Positions 48,948 to 57,455 of a DNA stretch of 64,000 bases are shown here, piece by piece. The notes below the pieces were generated by a model. That model was given only the letters and a program-made list of their open reading frames with translations, made no database searches and was not told where the DNA came from. Each line of letters opens with the position of its first letter. Position 1 is the first letter of the stretch. Position numbers and translations under genes: made by a program. The stretch comes from Prinia subflava (lineage: Eukaryota > Chordata > Aves > Passeriformes > Cisticolidae), in NCBI RefSeq assembly GCF_021018805.1, contig NW_026960608.1, positions 2,418,001 to 2,482,000 of the forward strand, read 5' to 3'.

Positions 48948-49722
48948 TTTTAATTACAACCTGTGGGCCCTCCTCTAGTGCTCGAGTGGCCCAGTGCTTT
49001 TGTGCAGGACTGTTTATTTCATCTCCCCTGGGGAACTGATTCAGTGCTAGCAGGGCAGTTGCCAGCAGCCGTGCCTGGTCCCCTGGGGGAATGACATTGG
49101 CGAAACCCTCTGACTTCGCCAGCACCTCTATTCTGGCTTTGAGGGTTTGGTTGGCTCTCTCCACTATGGCCTGACCTGTAGAATTGTATGGAATGCCCTG
49201 CACTAAAGTGATGCCCCACTTTGAGGCGAAATCTTGCACCGGTTTGGAGGTGAAATTTGAGCCATTGTCAGTTTTAATTTGCTTGGGGATACCAAGCCAT
49301 GCCATAGCTGTCAGCCAGTGCTGAATTGTGGCCTTAGAGTTGGTTTTGGGGTGCTGTGTGGCTACAATCACTCCGCTGTAAGTGTCCACTCTCACTGCCA
49401 GCCATGCTCGAGGCTTCAGCAGTTGACATAAAGTGAAATCCGACTGCCAGATTTCTGAGGCCTTGAGACCTCTTGGGTTGACCCCACTGGTCCACAGGGG
49501 TGACTTCTGGCAATGAGGGCAGGTGGCCACTACATGTTTCGCGTCTGCTGTCGAGATCCTGCATCTTTTTGCCAGTGCTTTGGCTCCGATGTGGAGTGAC
49601 TCATGCAGTTGACGAGCTTCCTGCAATGTCCACACTCCCTTTGCTGCTGCGTCCGCTTTGTCGTTGCCGGTCTGGAAGAAGCCCTTGACTGGGTTGTGGC
49701 TGTTGACGTGAATGACAGACAC
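48787..49722 (-). CDS. ERV-E integrase (with end of RNase H), apparently intact
   Basis: Integrase joins viral DNA to the host chromosome. The 311-codon frame begins in the last RNase H segment (HVNSHNP...GNDKAD). It passes through an intact zinc-binding domain (His-x3-His and CPHC) and a catalytic core with the first Asp in WQSDFT, the second in KTDNGSNF and the Glu in VERANQTLK, so all three catalytic residues are present. A C-terminal DNA-binding domain with GRGYAAVKREGRIKW follows. It is in the same frame as RT, separated only by one TGA at 49732-49734; a separate ATG start is unlikely to be used in the virus. No other damage is visible. Confidence 0.92.
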   Translation of the reverse strand: MSVIHVNSHNPVKGFFQTGNDKADAAAKGVWTLQEARQLHESLHIGAKALAKRCRISTADAKHVVATCPHCQKSPLWTSGVNPRGLKASEIWQSDFTLCQLLKPRAWLAVRVDTYSGVIVATQHPKTNSKATIQHWLTAMAWLGIPKQIKTDNGSNFTSKPVQDFASKWGITLVQGIPYNSTGQAIVERANQTLKARIEVLAKSEGFANVIPPGDQARLLATALLALNQFPRGDEINSPAQKHWATRALEEGPQVVIKNELGEWEQGWRLVLTGRGYAAVKREGRIKWCPLKSIKPDLQNETNENCEFLFA

Positions 49723-49731
49723 GGTGCCTTG

Positions 49732-51516
49732 TCACGAGGAGAGCACTTCTTCCAGCATTGAGGCTGCTGTAGATGTTGACACACCTGGTCCTGACATGGC
49801 CAGGCAGAGCCTTGCCACGAATATGGAGTCTGTTACGATATTGAGGTGCTCATCTTGGAAGAGTCCACACGCCAAGACCACAGCTGTTGCTTCCAGTTGT
49901 TGCACTGACAGTGTGGGGTCGCATGCTTTGACACAATGCCACTGTTCTCCTGTCTGCCACACCGCTGCTGCGGTGGAAGTCGCAGAGGAGGCGTCTGTGA
50001 AGACCGTCGGTCCTGGCAGCGGACGGTCCATGACCTTTGGTGGCAGGTCTATGTCGACAATGGTCAGTAGCTGAGTCCAAGGTGGTCTGGAGGCGTAGCA
50101 GATTTCTCCTCCGAAGCCGGTGAGGGCAAGGGCCAGGTGCTCCGACGCTGCGGTCGACTCTGTGGTCAGCTGCTTGCGGAAGGGAAGGTGGATTTTTGTT
50201 GGCTCGATTCCCAGATGTTTCAGGGCAAGTTTCCTGCCTTTCATGATGATGTTGGCGACGCATTCGACTCCTGGGGAAAATGCACGAGCTGGTCTTCCGA
50301 GGACCACCCACTGGATCGGCTGGGCTTTCTCAGAAGTTCCTTGGGCCAGTGCTCCCACTCCTCCCTTCTGTGTAAAGTGGACGTACAGATCAAGGGACAC
50401 ACCTGGGTTCCACCTGGCAAGTGTGCCAGTAGACATCTGACGTTCGATGAAGTTGAGGGAGCTCGCTGCTTGTGGTGTCAGCTCCTTGGGTTCCCAGGGG
50501 TGCTTTCCTTTCAGGAGGTCATATAAGGCGTCCATGACCTCGGGAGGGATTAGGATGATGTTGCGAAGCCACTGCAGAGATCCTACAAGTCGCTGCATGT
50601 CATGGAGCGTCTTGATGTCTCGGCAGACCTTTACCTTGGGAGGGGTCACGTAGGAGTTTGTGATCCCCACTCCCAGGAAGGTCACGCAGGGTCCTCTTTT
50701 GATCTTTGCGCTCGCGATCTCAAAGCCGTTGGCCTGGAGAGTTTCCGTGATTGTGGGCACTAACTGATCCACTTGGCTGGCTGATGGTGCAGCGATGAGG
50801 ACGTCGTCCATGTACTGAATGATGGTTGCAGCAGGGTAGGAGTGTCGGACTGGCATCAGTGCTTTGTCTACGGTAATCTGGCATACCGTAGGGCTGTCCA
50901 CAAAACCTTGGGGTAACATACACCATTGGAAACGGAGGCTGGGTCGCTCGCCGTTCGGGAACACGACAGAAAAGGCAAACCGTTCCTTGTCCTCGGGGTG
51001 CAGAGGTATTGAAAAGAAACAGTCTTTGATGTCCAGCACTGCGCATGGCTGCCCTTGAGGGATGGCTGAGTTCATGGGCAGCAGTGTCTGGACGGGACCC
51101 ATAGATTTGGTTGTCTGGTTTACTTCCCTCAGGTCGTGGACGAGGCGATAGCCTTCTCCAGACCTTTTGGGGATCACAAACACAGGTGTATTCCAGGGGC
51201 TAGTGGAGGGTTCTATGTGACCCTTTTGCAGCTCACGGTTGACCAGTTCCAGTAAGGCTGCCATTCGAGGCTTTGACAGGGGCCACTGCTCAACCCATAC
51301 AGGGTCTGACGATTTCCATGTCAGTTTGATTGGCAGCGGTGGGTGCACGGCAGTGGCCCTCAGGATAAATTTGTAATTCTCACTCCTAACATGGCAAGGA
51401 CATCCCTTCCTATCAAGGGTGGTGAATTTTGCAAAATGTAGGGGTAGATTGCCACAGTTTGTTCTGGTCCTTCTTCTGTGTGGAGTGTTATAGCTACCAA
51501 CCGGGTGCTTCTCCAC
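49732..51516 (-). CDS. ERV-E reverse transcriptase-RNase H, open to one TGA
   Basis: A 594-codon frame. RT fingers have [17 protein letters not shown], the first catalytic Asp is in VLDIKDCFFSIPL and the catalytic loop is YMDD at 50803-50814. Thumb, connection and an RNase H domain follow (TDASSATSTAAAVW, an LEATAVVLA segment with the Glu, TDSIFVA). The frame is entered by a -1 shift from protease at 51366-51372, not at its first ATG. It ends at a TGA (49732-49734) within RNase H, before the final catalytic Asp that continues in the same frame. The stop lies next to a CpG-rich context and could be a CpG transition. YMDD and sequence type fit alpha/beta class II. Confidence 0.93.
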   Translation of the reverse strand: MEKHPVGSYNTPHRRRTRTNCGNLPLHFAKFTTLDRKGCPCHVRSENYKFILRATAVHPPLPIKLTWKSSDPVWVEQWPLSKPRMAALLELVNRELQKGHIEPSTSPWNTPVFVIPKRSGEGYRLVHDLREVNQTTKSMGPVQTLLPMNSAIPQGQPCAVLDIKDCFFSIPLHPEDKERFAFSVVFPNGERPSLRFQWCMLPQGFVDSPTVCQITVDKALMPVRHSYPAATIIQYMDDVLIAAPSASQVDQLVPTITETLQANGFEIASAKIKRGPCVTFLGVGITNSYVTPPKVKVCRDIKTLHDMQRLVGSLQWLRNIILIPPEVMDALYDLLKGKHPWEPKELTPQAASSLNFIERQMSTGTLARWNPGVSLDLYVHFTQKGGVGALAQGTSEKAQPIQWVVLGRPARAFSPGVECVANIIMKGRKLALKHLGIEPTKIHLPFRKQLTTESTAASEHLALALTGFGGEICYASRPPWTQLLTIVDIDLPPKVMDRPLPGPTVFTDASSATSTAAAVWQTGEQWHCVKACDPTLSVQQLEATAVVLACGLFQDEHLNIVTDSIFVARLCLAMSGPGVSTSTAASMLEEVLSS

Positions 51517-52820
51517 GCCCGGGTCTGCCCTCCCACTCCTCTCAATGGGGGTACTTCTTTAAATTGCCAATGCCGAGGCCAGTGTGCTTGCGGGATTATC
51601 GAACAGTCAGACCCCGTGTCCCCCCAAAACGGAAGCCCTATGATGTGGGGATCCCGGCTGCCATAAAGGCGGCATGTTCCCCAAATCACCAGGGGCTCCT
51701 TCCCCATTTTCATGGCCAAGGCCACCCAGGGCTCCCGCTCTGGGGTGACCCCTGCTGGCCCTGTGCCCCAGGTGCGGCTTGCGGTGGTGGTGGACACGAG
51801 GGCGCCGCTGGCGGTGTTGTGAAACCTTGCCATTGTGTCGCTGTGGGGGGTGCAAAACCGGCTGTCCCCTGTGGGGGCATGGGTTATGATGGTTCCCCGC
51901 CCCACTGGGGGTTGGCATAGATGGGCCGCCTTGCATTCGCAGCGGGAGGAGGCTGGGTGCGGCCCGCACGCCCCCTCCCCTCCGGGGTGGTGCCGCTCCC
52001 ACCCCCTGGGCTTGCTCTGCCTCCCGCGGGGGGAGGTCTCTCCCTCTGATGGAAGCAGCGCCGAGCGTCGCTCCTGATCGGGCATGCGCTCTCTGCTGTT
52101 CTCCCGCGCACGTGCGTTTGCAAAAGCCCGCTGTTCTGGGCTGAGCGGGTGCTCTCTGCCACTCTCCCGCGCATACGCGCCCGTGGAGAGCCGCGGTGCC
52201 GCTTTGAGCATGCACCCTCTCCCTTCCTGCTGCGCGTACGCATCAGCCAAAGCCCGCAGCTCCTGTCTGAGCGTGCGCTCCTCTCCCTCTTCCCCGTCTC
52301 TCTCCTGCGCATGCGCGTCAGCGGATACCCGCGGCTCCCCGCCACAGACATCCGGACCCCGCCCCTCCTCACGGCCGCCGGCGCCATTTTCAAACGCGTA
52401 TGGCGGCGGTGCCGCCCGCGCCGCGTTTTCAGCGTCTCTGGCTTCACCCGCCAATCCCTCCCAGAAGAACCGCGAGCGTTGCCGCGCCTCGGGCTCCGAA
52501 ACGCCGGCCGGCGGCGAAGAGCCGGGCGAGGGACTCGCGGTTTTTTGGGAAGGTTCCGCGGGCGGGGGGGACCCGGCGGTTTCGGCGGGGGGGTCGGGGG
52601 ATTCTCTAAGGGCACTGGGGGGTTTGGGTTCGGGCTCCGGGAGCGGGGAAGCGCGCCTGGCTCCCGCGGCTCCCCGCCCTCGGACAAATCGCGTTCGAAT
52701 GCTGTTTGCGTGGTGGCACCCACTCCCGATTTGGGTGCAGTTAGCAAACACACGCGTGCGGCGCTCCAGGTCTCCTGTTCCTCCAGCGCCTTGCTCAAAG
52801 CCTGCTCGACTCTTCCCCAC
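51360..52820 (-). CDS. ERV-E gag-pro: PPPY, 21-residue repeats, protease
   Basis: A 486-codon open frame read as one polyprotein. Residues about 60-130 are proline-rich and near residue 139 is a PPPY late-domain motif (APPPYAFENG), known to recruit NEDD4-type ligases for budding. About residues 160-247 are four tandem units of 21-25 residues (ADAYAQQEGR, TGAYARESGR and NARARENSRE types). The C-terminal 160 residues contain an aspartic protease with WGDTGSDCSII (near residue 407) and a LIGRDVLAMLG flap/helix end. No capsid major-homology region and no CCHC knuckle occur. It ends in TGA just after an AAATTTA slippery site. The upstream matrix part lies in another frame. Confidence 0.85.
   Translation of the reverse strand: MGKSRAGFEQGAGGTGDLERRTRVFANCTQIGSGCHHANSIRTRFVRGRGAAGARRASPLPEPEPKPPSALRESPDPPAETAGSPPPAEPSQKTASPSPGSSPPAGVSEPEARQRSRFFWEGLAGEARDAENAARAAPPPYAFENGAGGREEGRGPDVCGGEPRVSADAHAQERDGEEGEERTLRQELRALADAYAQQEGRGCMLKAAPRLSTGAYARESGREHPLSPEQRAFANARARENSRERMPDQERRSALLPSEGETSPRGRQSKPRGWERHHPGGEGACGPHPASSRCECKAAHLCQPPVGRGTIITHAPTGDSRFCTPHSDTMARFHNTASGALVSTTTASRTWGTGPAGVTPEREPWVALAMKMGKEPLVIWGTCRLYGSRDPHIIGLPFWGDTGSDCSIIPQAHWPRHWQFKEVPPLRGVGGQTRAWRSTRLVAITLHTEEGPEQTVAIYPYILQNSPPLIGRDVLAMLGVRITNLS
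51366..51372 (-). promoter_or_regulatory. AAATTTA -1 frameshift site, pro to pol
   Basis: The heptamer A AAT TTA is in the correct phase in the protease frame, one codon before the TGA stop. A -1 slip continues in the RT frame as ILRATA. The same heptamer is used by alpharetroviruses at their gag-pro/pol junction. Confidence 0.88.
52080..52343 (-). repeat. Four-unit tandem repeat (3 x 63 bp + 75 bp) in ERV-E gag
   Basis: Units 52080-52142, 52143-52205, 52206-52268 and a longer 52269-52343. Each begins GAGC/GGGC and has a TGCGCGTACGC-like core. All are multiples of three, so they add 21 (last 25) residues each in the gag-pro frame. Copies differ at many positions, so the array is older than this insertion. 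Confidence 0.88.
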
Positions 52821-53032
52821 GCTTTGAGACTTTTCGCACTGCCCGAGGCTTTCGTATCCTTAGCCAGGGCAATCGTGCACTTATCCCATACCTCCGAATG
52901 GAGTATATCTATTGGGCGGTCTATCACTCCAAGCTCTAATAATCTTGCCATAGCAAGTTGAAGATCTCTGAGCTTACACTTAATTCCCCACTGTTTATGA
53001 ATCAAACTCACGACCTTCGCGATGGCCTCCAT
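52700..53032 (-). CDS. ERV-E gag matrix-like N-terminus
   Basis: The frame from ATG at 53032 (MEAIAKVVSLIHKQWG) resembles an alpharetroviral matrix domain in size and helix pattern and contains a SLKAWGRVEQALSKAL segment at residues 66-83. The frame stays open to 51884, but beyond about residue 110 it no longer agrees with the PPPY/protease frame, which is shifted by one base. A one-base length change, perhaps in the G-runs near 52560-52610, would explain the split. The start was chosen because it follows the PBS by about 110 bp and opens the only matrix-like frame. Confidence 0.75.
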
Positions 53033-53140
53033 GATCCTCGCTGGTCCGGGGATGTCTCCCCCGCCGTGGGTCGGGTCCTTTTGTCCCGCCCCGGCCGCTG
53101 CTCCTGTCCAGGCGAAAACCCCGATTCCCGAGCGTTTTTC

Positions 53141-53158
53141 TCCCGGGATTCGGCACCA
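53141..53158 (-). other. ERV-E primer binding site (tRNA-Phe)
   Basis: The minus strand reads TGGTGCCGAATCCCGGGA, complementary to the 3' end of eukaryotic tRNA-Phe at all but one position. Four bases separate it from the 5' LTR. Classical alpharetroviruses use tRNA-Trp, so this primer is distinctive. Confidence 0.85.
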
Positions 53159-53162
53159 CTAA

Positions 53163-53507
53163 TGTTGCCTTTCGATGGAAAGGCAGGCGACCTGGTTTCA
53201 GAAAGCCAGCACGGCAGCTCGACCTTCTCCCGAGCCACTCGGGCCACAGACACGCTGACACCAATGTGGTGGACGGCGAATGACGATTTATTGGGTTCTT
53301 ACATGGGGTTATATAGTCTAGGGGGTCTTCACTAGTCAGGGGGGAGGGAAGGTTAAAGGTTAGTGGAAAACTACTGGGTTTGGAGGGGCTACATTGTTCT
53401 CAGAGTTAGTTATACATCTCAGAGGGTGAGGGGGGAGGTCCCTGTCTTTCCGTTACAATCCCGAGATCTTCCGCGGCGCCAGGCCTTATCTTATCTGCTC
53501 ACACACA
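53163..53507 (-). repeat. ERV-E 5' LTR (345 bp)
   Basis: TGTTGCCTTTCGATG to CTCACACACA, with TATATAA (53309-53315) and AATAAA (53287-53292) on the minus strand. Three differences from the 3' LTR were seen, all substitutions. Confidence 0.95.
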
Positions 53508-53620
53508 ATACCAAGGTGACAACTATATTATTTATGTTTTTGACACAATAATGACCATCCAAGGCCTGCAATGCGGACGTTTTTCACCCAATTACAGAAA
53601 AACCTAAACCAATGAAGGAC

Positions 53621-53696
53621 GAAGAAGAAGAAGAAGGAAGAAGAAGAAGAAGAAGAAGAAGAAGAAGAAGAAGAAGAAGAAGAAGAAGAAGAAGGA
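53621..53696. repeat. (GAA)n microsatellite
   Basis: About 25 GAA units with one interruption (GGAAG near 53636), in the ERV-F LTR. Purine-only on one strand; triplex-prone. Confidence 0.95.
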
Positions 53697-54151
53697 CTTA
53701 GACAACACACAAAATCCTCCATCTTGACTCACACACATTATCATATACTTGTTTCATCTTTCCCAACATAAACTAAAAATCCTAAAATCCAAGTTTCCAG
53801 CATTCCAACATCTCCCCCTCTTTTCTGAACCATGAAGACTGCTTTGACTGCTTTGTTTTTCTTTGCTTACCACTCCCTAGAGTGGTAGAAAGAATGTCCT
53901 TGACCAAAGACTGATCTTTGCTTGTATAGCTAAATTTGGCACAAAAAAATAATGTTTACAGAATTAGAGATGTAAAATTCTTCAGGTTCAAAAGATGTCT
54001 TGGGAAGGTGAGGAATTCAGTAGTCTCATGCATCTACTGGCATGCTAATTAAACAGGTAGATGTTCTCTCTAGGACTGCATAGGAAAGACATGATTTCTA
54101 AATCTGATGCATTGGCTAAAGCCTTAGATTGTCTAACTGGCAAATCTGCAC

Positions 54152-54679
54152 TTTTGTTTTTCTCCCGGTAGCTTCAGTCGGTCTCGGCTGCCTTGGTTGT
54201 TCCTGGATAGAGGTGCACCTGCGTACCCCCCTGCCCAAGCAACTCTGGCAAAGCTCCCAGGCACAGGCAACACTTAGCAAGCTTAGTTATAGTGATATAC
54301 AGCTCTTTGCAGTGATCAGCTCTTTTGCAGTGATTCTCAGCTCATAAGCTTGCTAAGGTGCCTTGGCAGACGCAGGGAGAGGGAGGAGAAGCGCTGTATG
54401 AAGTTCCACAGATGATTATTGGCATCCTCTGTGAAGGGTTTCAGGGACAGCTCTTCTGCTGAGCTGGGGGAAAAGTGGGGTTTTTATAGGGTACCGAGGT
54501 TTTGAGAAGTGGTCCAATAGTATGAGTCAGGGTAAAAAGTGACCTATTGTCTTACATGGAGATAAGAGAGGGTCCGAGCGCGGGAGAAGGGTTATTTTGG
54601 CCTAGTCACCATGACTAGGCATTTCTGCCCTTAGGCGACTGACCGCCAGAGAGGCCTACCAGGCCTCACAGCTGCAACA
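54152..54679 (-). mobile_element. Probable solo LTR in ERV-F, direct repeat CTGCAC
   Basis: CTGCAC(T) lies at 54146-54152 and 54680-54686, bracketing a GC-richer block that ends GCTGCAACA. A TATAAAAA box lies on the minus strand near 54482-54490. The left terminus does not start with TG, so the exact border is uncertain. Confidence 0.6.
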
Positions 54680-56627
54680 CTGCACTACTAAAATCAAGCA
54701 AGTAACTAAAAAGCATAAGCATAACATTCAATAGAATCCCATACTTCCCTTAAACTATCATCTAACAAAGGAATTCTACAATACTACTGATCTCCAAACT
54801 ATTTCTTTGGCTGGTGACATGTAAGGTTGCATTGCTGAAGGCAAACAAAACAAGATATGAACATGATACCTGATTTAATTTCATGTTTTTTCTTTGGTTA
54901 AATTTTGATTTGAGGCATTTTCTTTTTCATTCTTAATTTCCAAGCAAACCTTTTAGCACATTCCTTTTTTGTTTTCTCCCAATTTTGTTCTCGAACTCTC
55001 AAAGATATGGCACTAAATTGTTTTGTTTGCATTCAACTCCACATATTTGAATATCCCCTGATTCTTTCAAAAATTCTCTTCTACATTCCTCCCTAAGAGC
55101 AGGAAGACGGGGGCTATTTTCTTCTTCGTGACCCACTGTAACTAAAAATTCAATAGCTTTTTACTTTGGGCTTCTAAATCATAACATGATGTACACCACG
55201 CTTGTGCCAATAGAGCTGTATGATACCAATGATTCCCACACTTTTTACATTGACACAAAACCCAAGGTTCACAGTTCTTGCATGTGAGACAAAAGTTGTC
55301 TGTCTTCAACTGTAGTCTCTGTGCAGCTCATGTCTGTGTGCTTGCTTCTCTGTTCTTGGAATTGTCATCATGTTTCTGTGCTTGATATGGTTTCACGTAC
55401 TTTGCTGGAATCCACCTGCGTTCTGTAAATGCAGAAACACAAGCAAGCTCATTGCCATAGGATAATAGAGAAAGTGTACCTTGATGGAAAAATGCATAAC
55501 TCTTGTTAAAAACTGAAACCAATCAGGAAAAAAATTAGATATAATAACTAAGAATATTTCAGGTGACAGGCGTAATTAATGACTATTAACAATAACACAT
55601 ATGAAGTCAAATGAATAACAAATACTAAAATATTGTACCATTCCCAGAATCTGCAACAGCTGAAAAACCTCTTTCCAGTGAAGACCTGGATATCCTTTCC
55701 CAGGCAAGGTTCTCAGGTTCACTCCAAAGATCGGTTTGACTGTCATATTTGTAGGGTCAAATTGTCAAGTCAAAGTAGCTTGTATCTAGTTTTTGGTGCA
55801 GAAAATGTCTGGTGTCATTGGCAAAGCATCTGTCCAGATAGTCAAGAGTCTGGCCAGGGCTCAAGCTCTGAACTGGAGTGATGTCCCTTAATACATTTTC
55901 AAAACAAAGTTCTTAACAATAGTAGTTATGAAACGCTTAAGTAATTAGAAAATATAAAAAAGGATCCTGAAATGACACGTCTTGTAGATTGTTAGAAAAA
56001 GTTGTTAAAGCATATAAGAAGTCAACTATAAATATAGAAAATTAACAAATTCACATCATTTAATCAATATAGCTGCACTAGTTATCTTAACAAATTGAAA
56101 TAATACTTTTTGAAACTATTATGGACTTATAACCTTAAGATAAAACAAAAAACCCCACTAAAACAGCTTACAACCGTGATGTAAAAATTGTATCTTCTTT
56201 CATCCCCAAACAAGCTTTTCAGTGTTTCATCACAGCTGTCTCAGTCAAAGCCATCTTATTTCTAAGAAAAAATTACTAAACTTTGCAAATTAGATAATCA
56301 TATTTTAACAAAACCTGGGATAATTTAAAATCTACATGAAATAAAACTTTAAATTAATAGAATATAAATCTATTATCACTTAAACTTTATAAATAAAACT
56401 CAAGCTTAAATTTGATTTATACTTAACAGGGCCCAAACTTAACCTATACCATACAGAAATTACTCTTAATATTTAAAGAATCATAAAACATACCTCAGAC
56501 CTAAATATAATAAATTACTTCAATTTAAAATCCACTTCTATTTTATGACAGTAGGTCTTTTCCCCATAGTGTAATGGGTTTCTGCACAACAAAAGAACAA
56601 ATGATTACTGCTTTTCTTTTGGGTCCT

Positions 56628-56975
56628 TTAATTGTAATCATGCACCTGCTTTGTCGATATCTGGTGGCTTCCATATCTTCCCTCCTGAATCCAGGAAACC
56701 TGTAATTTGGATTGATTTGTTGTCAGCTGTTGCTGTACATTATAAGTATTAGAGGGTGCAATAATAAAAGCGGTCAGAGATGGCGCTGCAGTAGGTTGAA
56801 CGTCTTGTTGATCACAAGATGGCGCTGGCGGAAGTACACAGTATTGTTTATGGAAGTACACAGGGTGTTGCCATTGCGATGTGGCTCTGCCCACTCCGGG
56901 TGGCGTTGGAGCCACCCCTGTCGCTTCTGGCGGCGGTGTAACTGCTTTGCTCGCTCCTGATGGTGCCAGAGCTGC
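56628..56975 (-). pseudogene. Proline-rich gag-like fragment
   Basis: A minus-strand open frame rich in Pro, Ala and Thr (ALAPSGASKAVTPPPEATGVAPTPPGVG) resembling the linker between matrix and capsid of class II gag. It is cut by the CR1 at 56980. It could be part of ERV-F. Confidence 0.45.
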
Positions 56976-56979
56976 CCCG

Positions 56980-57438
56980 GTATGTTGAGATTCTTGAGTG
57001 CATCCAGAGGAGGGCAACAAGGCTGGTAAAGGGGCTTGGAACATAAGCCTTATGTGGAACTACTGAGGGAGCTGGGGTTGGTTAGCCTGGAGAAAAGGAG
57101 ACTCAGAGGTGACCTTATCACTCTCTACAACTTCCTGAAAGGTGGCTGTAGTCAGGTGGGAGCTGGTCTCTTTCTCCAGGCAACAACTGACAGAACAAGA
57201 GAGCACAGTCTCAAGCTGCACCTAGGGAAATATAGGTTGGATATAAGAAAAAGTTTTATACGGAAAGAGTGATACAGTCTTCGAATGGTCTGCCTAGGGA
57301 AGTAGTGGAGTCACCATCCCTGGATGTGTTTAAAAAAAAATTGGATGTGGTACTCGGTGCCATGGTTTAGTTGAGGTGTTAGGGCATGGGTTGGACTTGA
57401 TGATCCTGGAGGTCTCTTTCAACCTAGTGATTCTGTGA
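56980..57438 (+). mobile_element. CR1 LINE 3' end
   Basis: Starts GATTCTTGAGTGCATCC, contains CTGGAGAAAAGGAGACTCAG and GACCTTATCACTCTCTACAAC (ORF2 end in the frame 57036-57272), and finishes with TGGACTTGATGATCCTGG and the terminal repeat GTGATTCTGTGAT. It is 5'-truncated. Confidence 0.95.
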
Positions 57439-57455
57439 TCACTGGCCCACACTGT

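Larger units (their letters stand above)
48158..53507 (-). mobile_element. ERV-E: young alpharetrovirus-like element lacking capsid/nucleocapsid
   Basis: A 5.35-kb provirus with two 345-bp LTRs that differ at three positions by eye (about 0.9%), a tRNA-Phe PBS, a polypurine tract, and gag (matrix-like), protease, RT-RNase H and integrase on the minus strand. ATACC flanks it on both sides (48153-48157 and 53508-53512). The repeat can be read as 5-7 bp because the LTR edge is a CACACA run. Env is reduced to a short leader-like ORF. Capsid and nucleocapsid are not recognisable; a proline-rich and 21-residue repeat region takes their place. It is the youngest element here and lies in the LTR of ERV-F. 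Confidence 0.93.
47941..53810 (-). mobile_element. ERV-F 3' LTR (about 520 bp) split by ERV-E
   Basis: TGTGACAGTTCTGG (47941) to ATTCCAACA (53810), followed by TCTCCCCCTCTTTTC, a minus-strand polypurine tract. ERV-E occupies 48158-53507. The right part contains a (GAA)n run. The internal region of ERV-F lies to the right. Confidence 0.78.
53811..56975 (-). pseudogene. ERV-F internal region (class II), mostly decayed
   Basis: After the polypurine tract the sequence is AT-rich. The part at 55640-55880 matches ERV-C 16300-16477 plus 16897-16925, the region just 3' of integrase, which fixes identity and orientation. No RT or integrase domain was recognised between 55900 and 56600; the pol gene appears deleted. 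A solo LTR is inserted at 54152-54679. Confidence 0.65.

Noticed and set aside
52080..52343. CRISPR-like array
   Set aside because: The repeats are directly adjacent with no unique spacers, in an avian ERV; they are a coding tandem repeat.
52084..52961. Long + strand frames (247 and 270 codons) over ERV-E gag
   Set aside because: They are antisense to the gag-pro polyprotein. The high G+C content removes stops in all frames.
53141..53158. tRNA gene near the tRNA-Phe match
   Set aside because: Only the 18 bases complementary to a tRNA 3' end are present, at the place of a primer binding site; no tRNA arms surround it.
53528..53722. Minus-strand frame encoding a polyserine tract
   Set aside because: Product of the (GAA)n microsatellite only.
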